DNA of 20,379 bases from Candidatus Brevibacterium intestinigallinarum (GTDB taxonomy: Bacteria > Actinomycetota > Actinomycetes > Actinomycetales > Brevibacteriaceae). The notes under the pieces are model-generated. The model did no database searches and was not told the origin of the DNA. It worked only from the letters and a program-made list of their open reading frames with translations. The stretch covers positions 1 to 20,379 of the forward strand of contig DWZY01000268.1 of NCBI GenBank assembly GCA_019117325.1, given 5' to 3'. Each line of letters opens with the position of its first letter. Within the stretch, counting starts at the first letter, position 1. Position numbers and translations under genes: made by a program. Below are positions 20,299 to 20,379 of the stretch, in pieces.

Positions 20299-20379
20299 TC
20301 AGCCCAGGAGCTTGCGTCCCATGACGAGGCGCTGCACCTGATTGGTGCCCTCGTAGATCTGCGTGATCTTCGCGTCGCG
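20299..20379 (-). CDS. Acyl-CoA dehydrogenase, C-terminal end (cut by window edge)
   Basis: Only the last 26 residues and stop are in the window: RDAKITQIYEGTNQVQRLVMG followed by RKLLG. This is the strongly conserved C-terminus of FAD-dependent acyl-CoA dehydrogenases; the YEGTNQ segment contacts the FAD of the neighbouring subunit and the enzyme starts beta-oxidation of acyl-CoAs. The chain length it prefers cannot be told from this end. Its presence, with scoAB about 9 kb away and the patatin gene beside it, fits a lipid-using metabolism. A hairpin follows the stop. Confidence 0.9.
   Translation of the reverse strand, partial: RDAKITQIYEGTNQVQRLVMGRKLLG

Overview
The window is about 70% G+C, tightly packed and coded in a typical actinobacterial way, with GTG and TTG starts and overlapping stop/start pairs. 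It looks like Actinomycetota, probably Micrococcales or a relative. The order manB, DUF3499, zincin-like protein, whiB2, F420 ligase resembles the Mycobacterium tuberculosis block Rv3257c to Rv3262. A WhiB protein, an LCP protein and a PGRP/LGFP amidase point the same way. I cannot name the genus from the sequence.

Layout: 1-2245 (minus) holds DUF3499, phosphomannomutase manB and the start of S-adenosylhomocysteinase ahcY. A small zincin-family gene (plus) diverges from it and converges, with one base between stops, on a three-gene minus operon: whiB2, a large family 2 glycosyltransferase/membrane protein, and a DUF5719 exported protein. These three are chained by GTGA and ATGA overlaps. A 303-bp intergenic region with a clear whiB2 promoter, a perfect LexA-type box and a GACAC palindrome separates whiB2 from a plus-strand run: an F420 glutamate ligase gene (cofE), a TIGR03089-family gene, then the two subunits of a 3-oxoacid CoA-transferase (scoA, scoB). 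A large hairpin lies between scoB and the convergent manA. Next come, all on minus, a 917-residue secreted wall hydrolase (PGRP amidase, LGFP repeats, Pro/Ser repeat, NlpC/P60), an LCP ligase and a class I/II aminotransferase. A patatin-like hydrolase (plus) follows, then a 418-bp stretch of nested inverted repeats, and the last 26 codons of an acyl-CoA dehydrogenase (minus).

How they fit: manA and manB feed mannose-1-phosphate production for envelope glycans. The glycosyltransferase, DUF5719 protein, LCP ligase and wall hydrolase act in the envelope, and whiB2 is the likely regulator of division and wall genes. ScoAB, patatin and acyl-CoA dehydrogenase suggest lipid or ketoacid use. Several genes carry a -10 hexamer (often TAGACT) 6-7 nt before the start codon, which indicates leaderless transcription.

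I see no mobile element, CRISPR array, rRNA or tRNA. The least explained parts are the whiB2/cofE intergenic region, the cofE gene without a neighbouring cofD, the zincin-family protein without its metal motif, and the structured region after the patatin gene.
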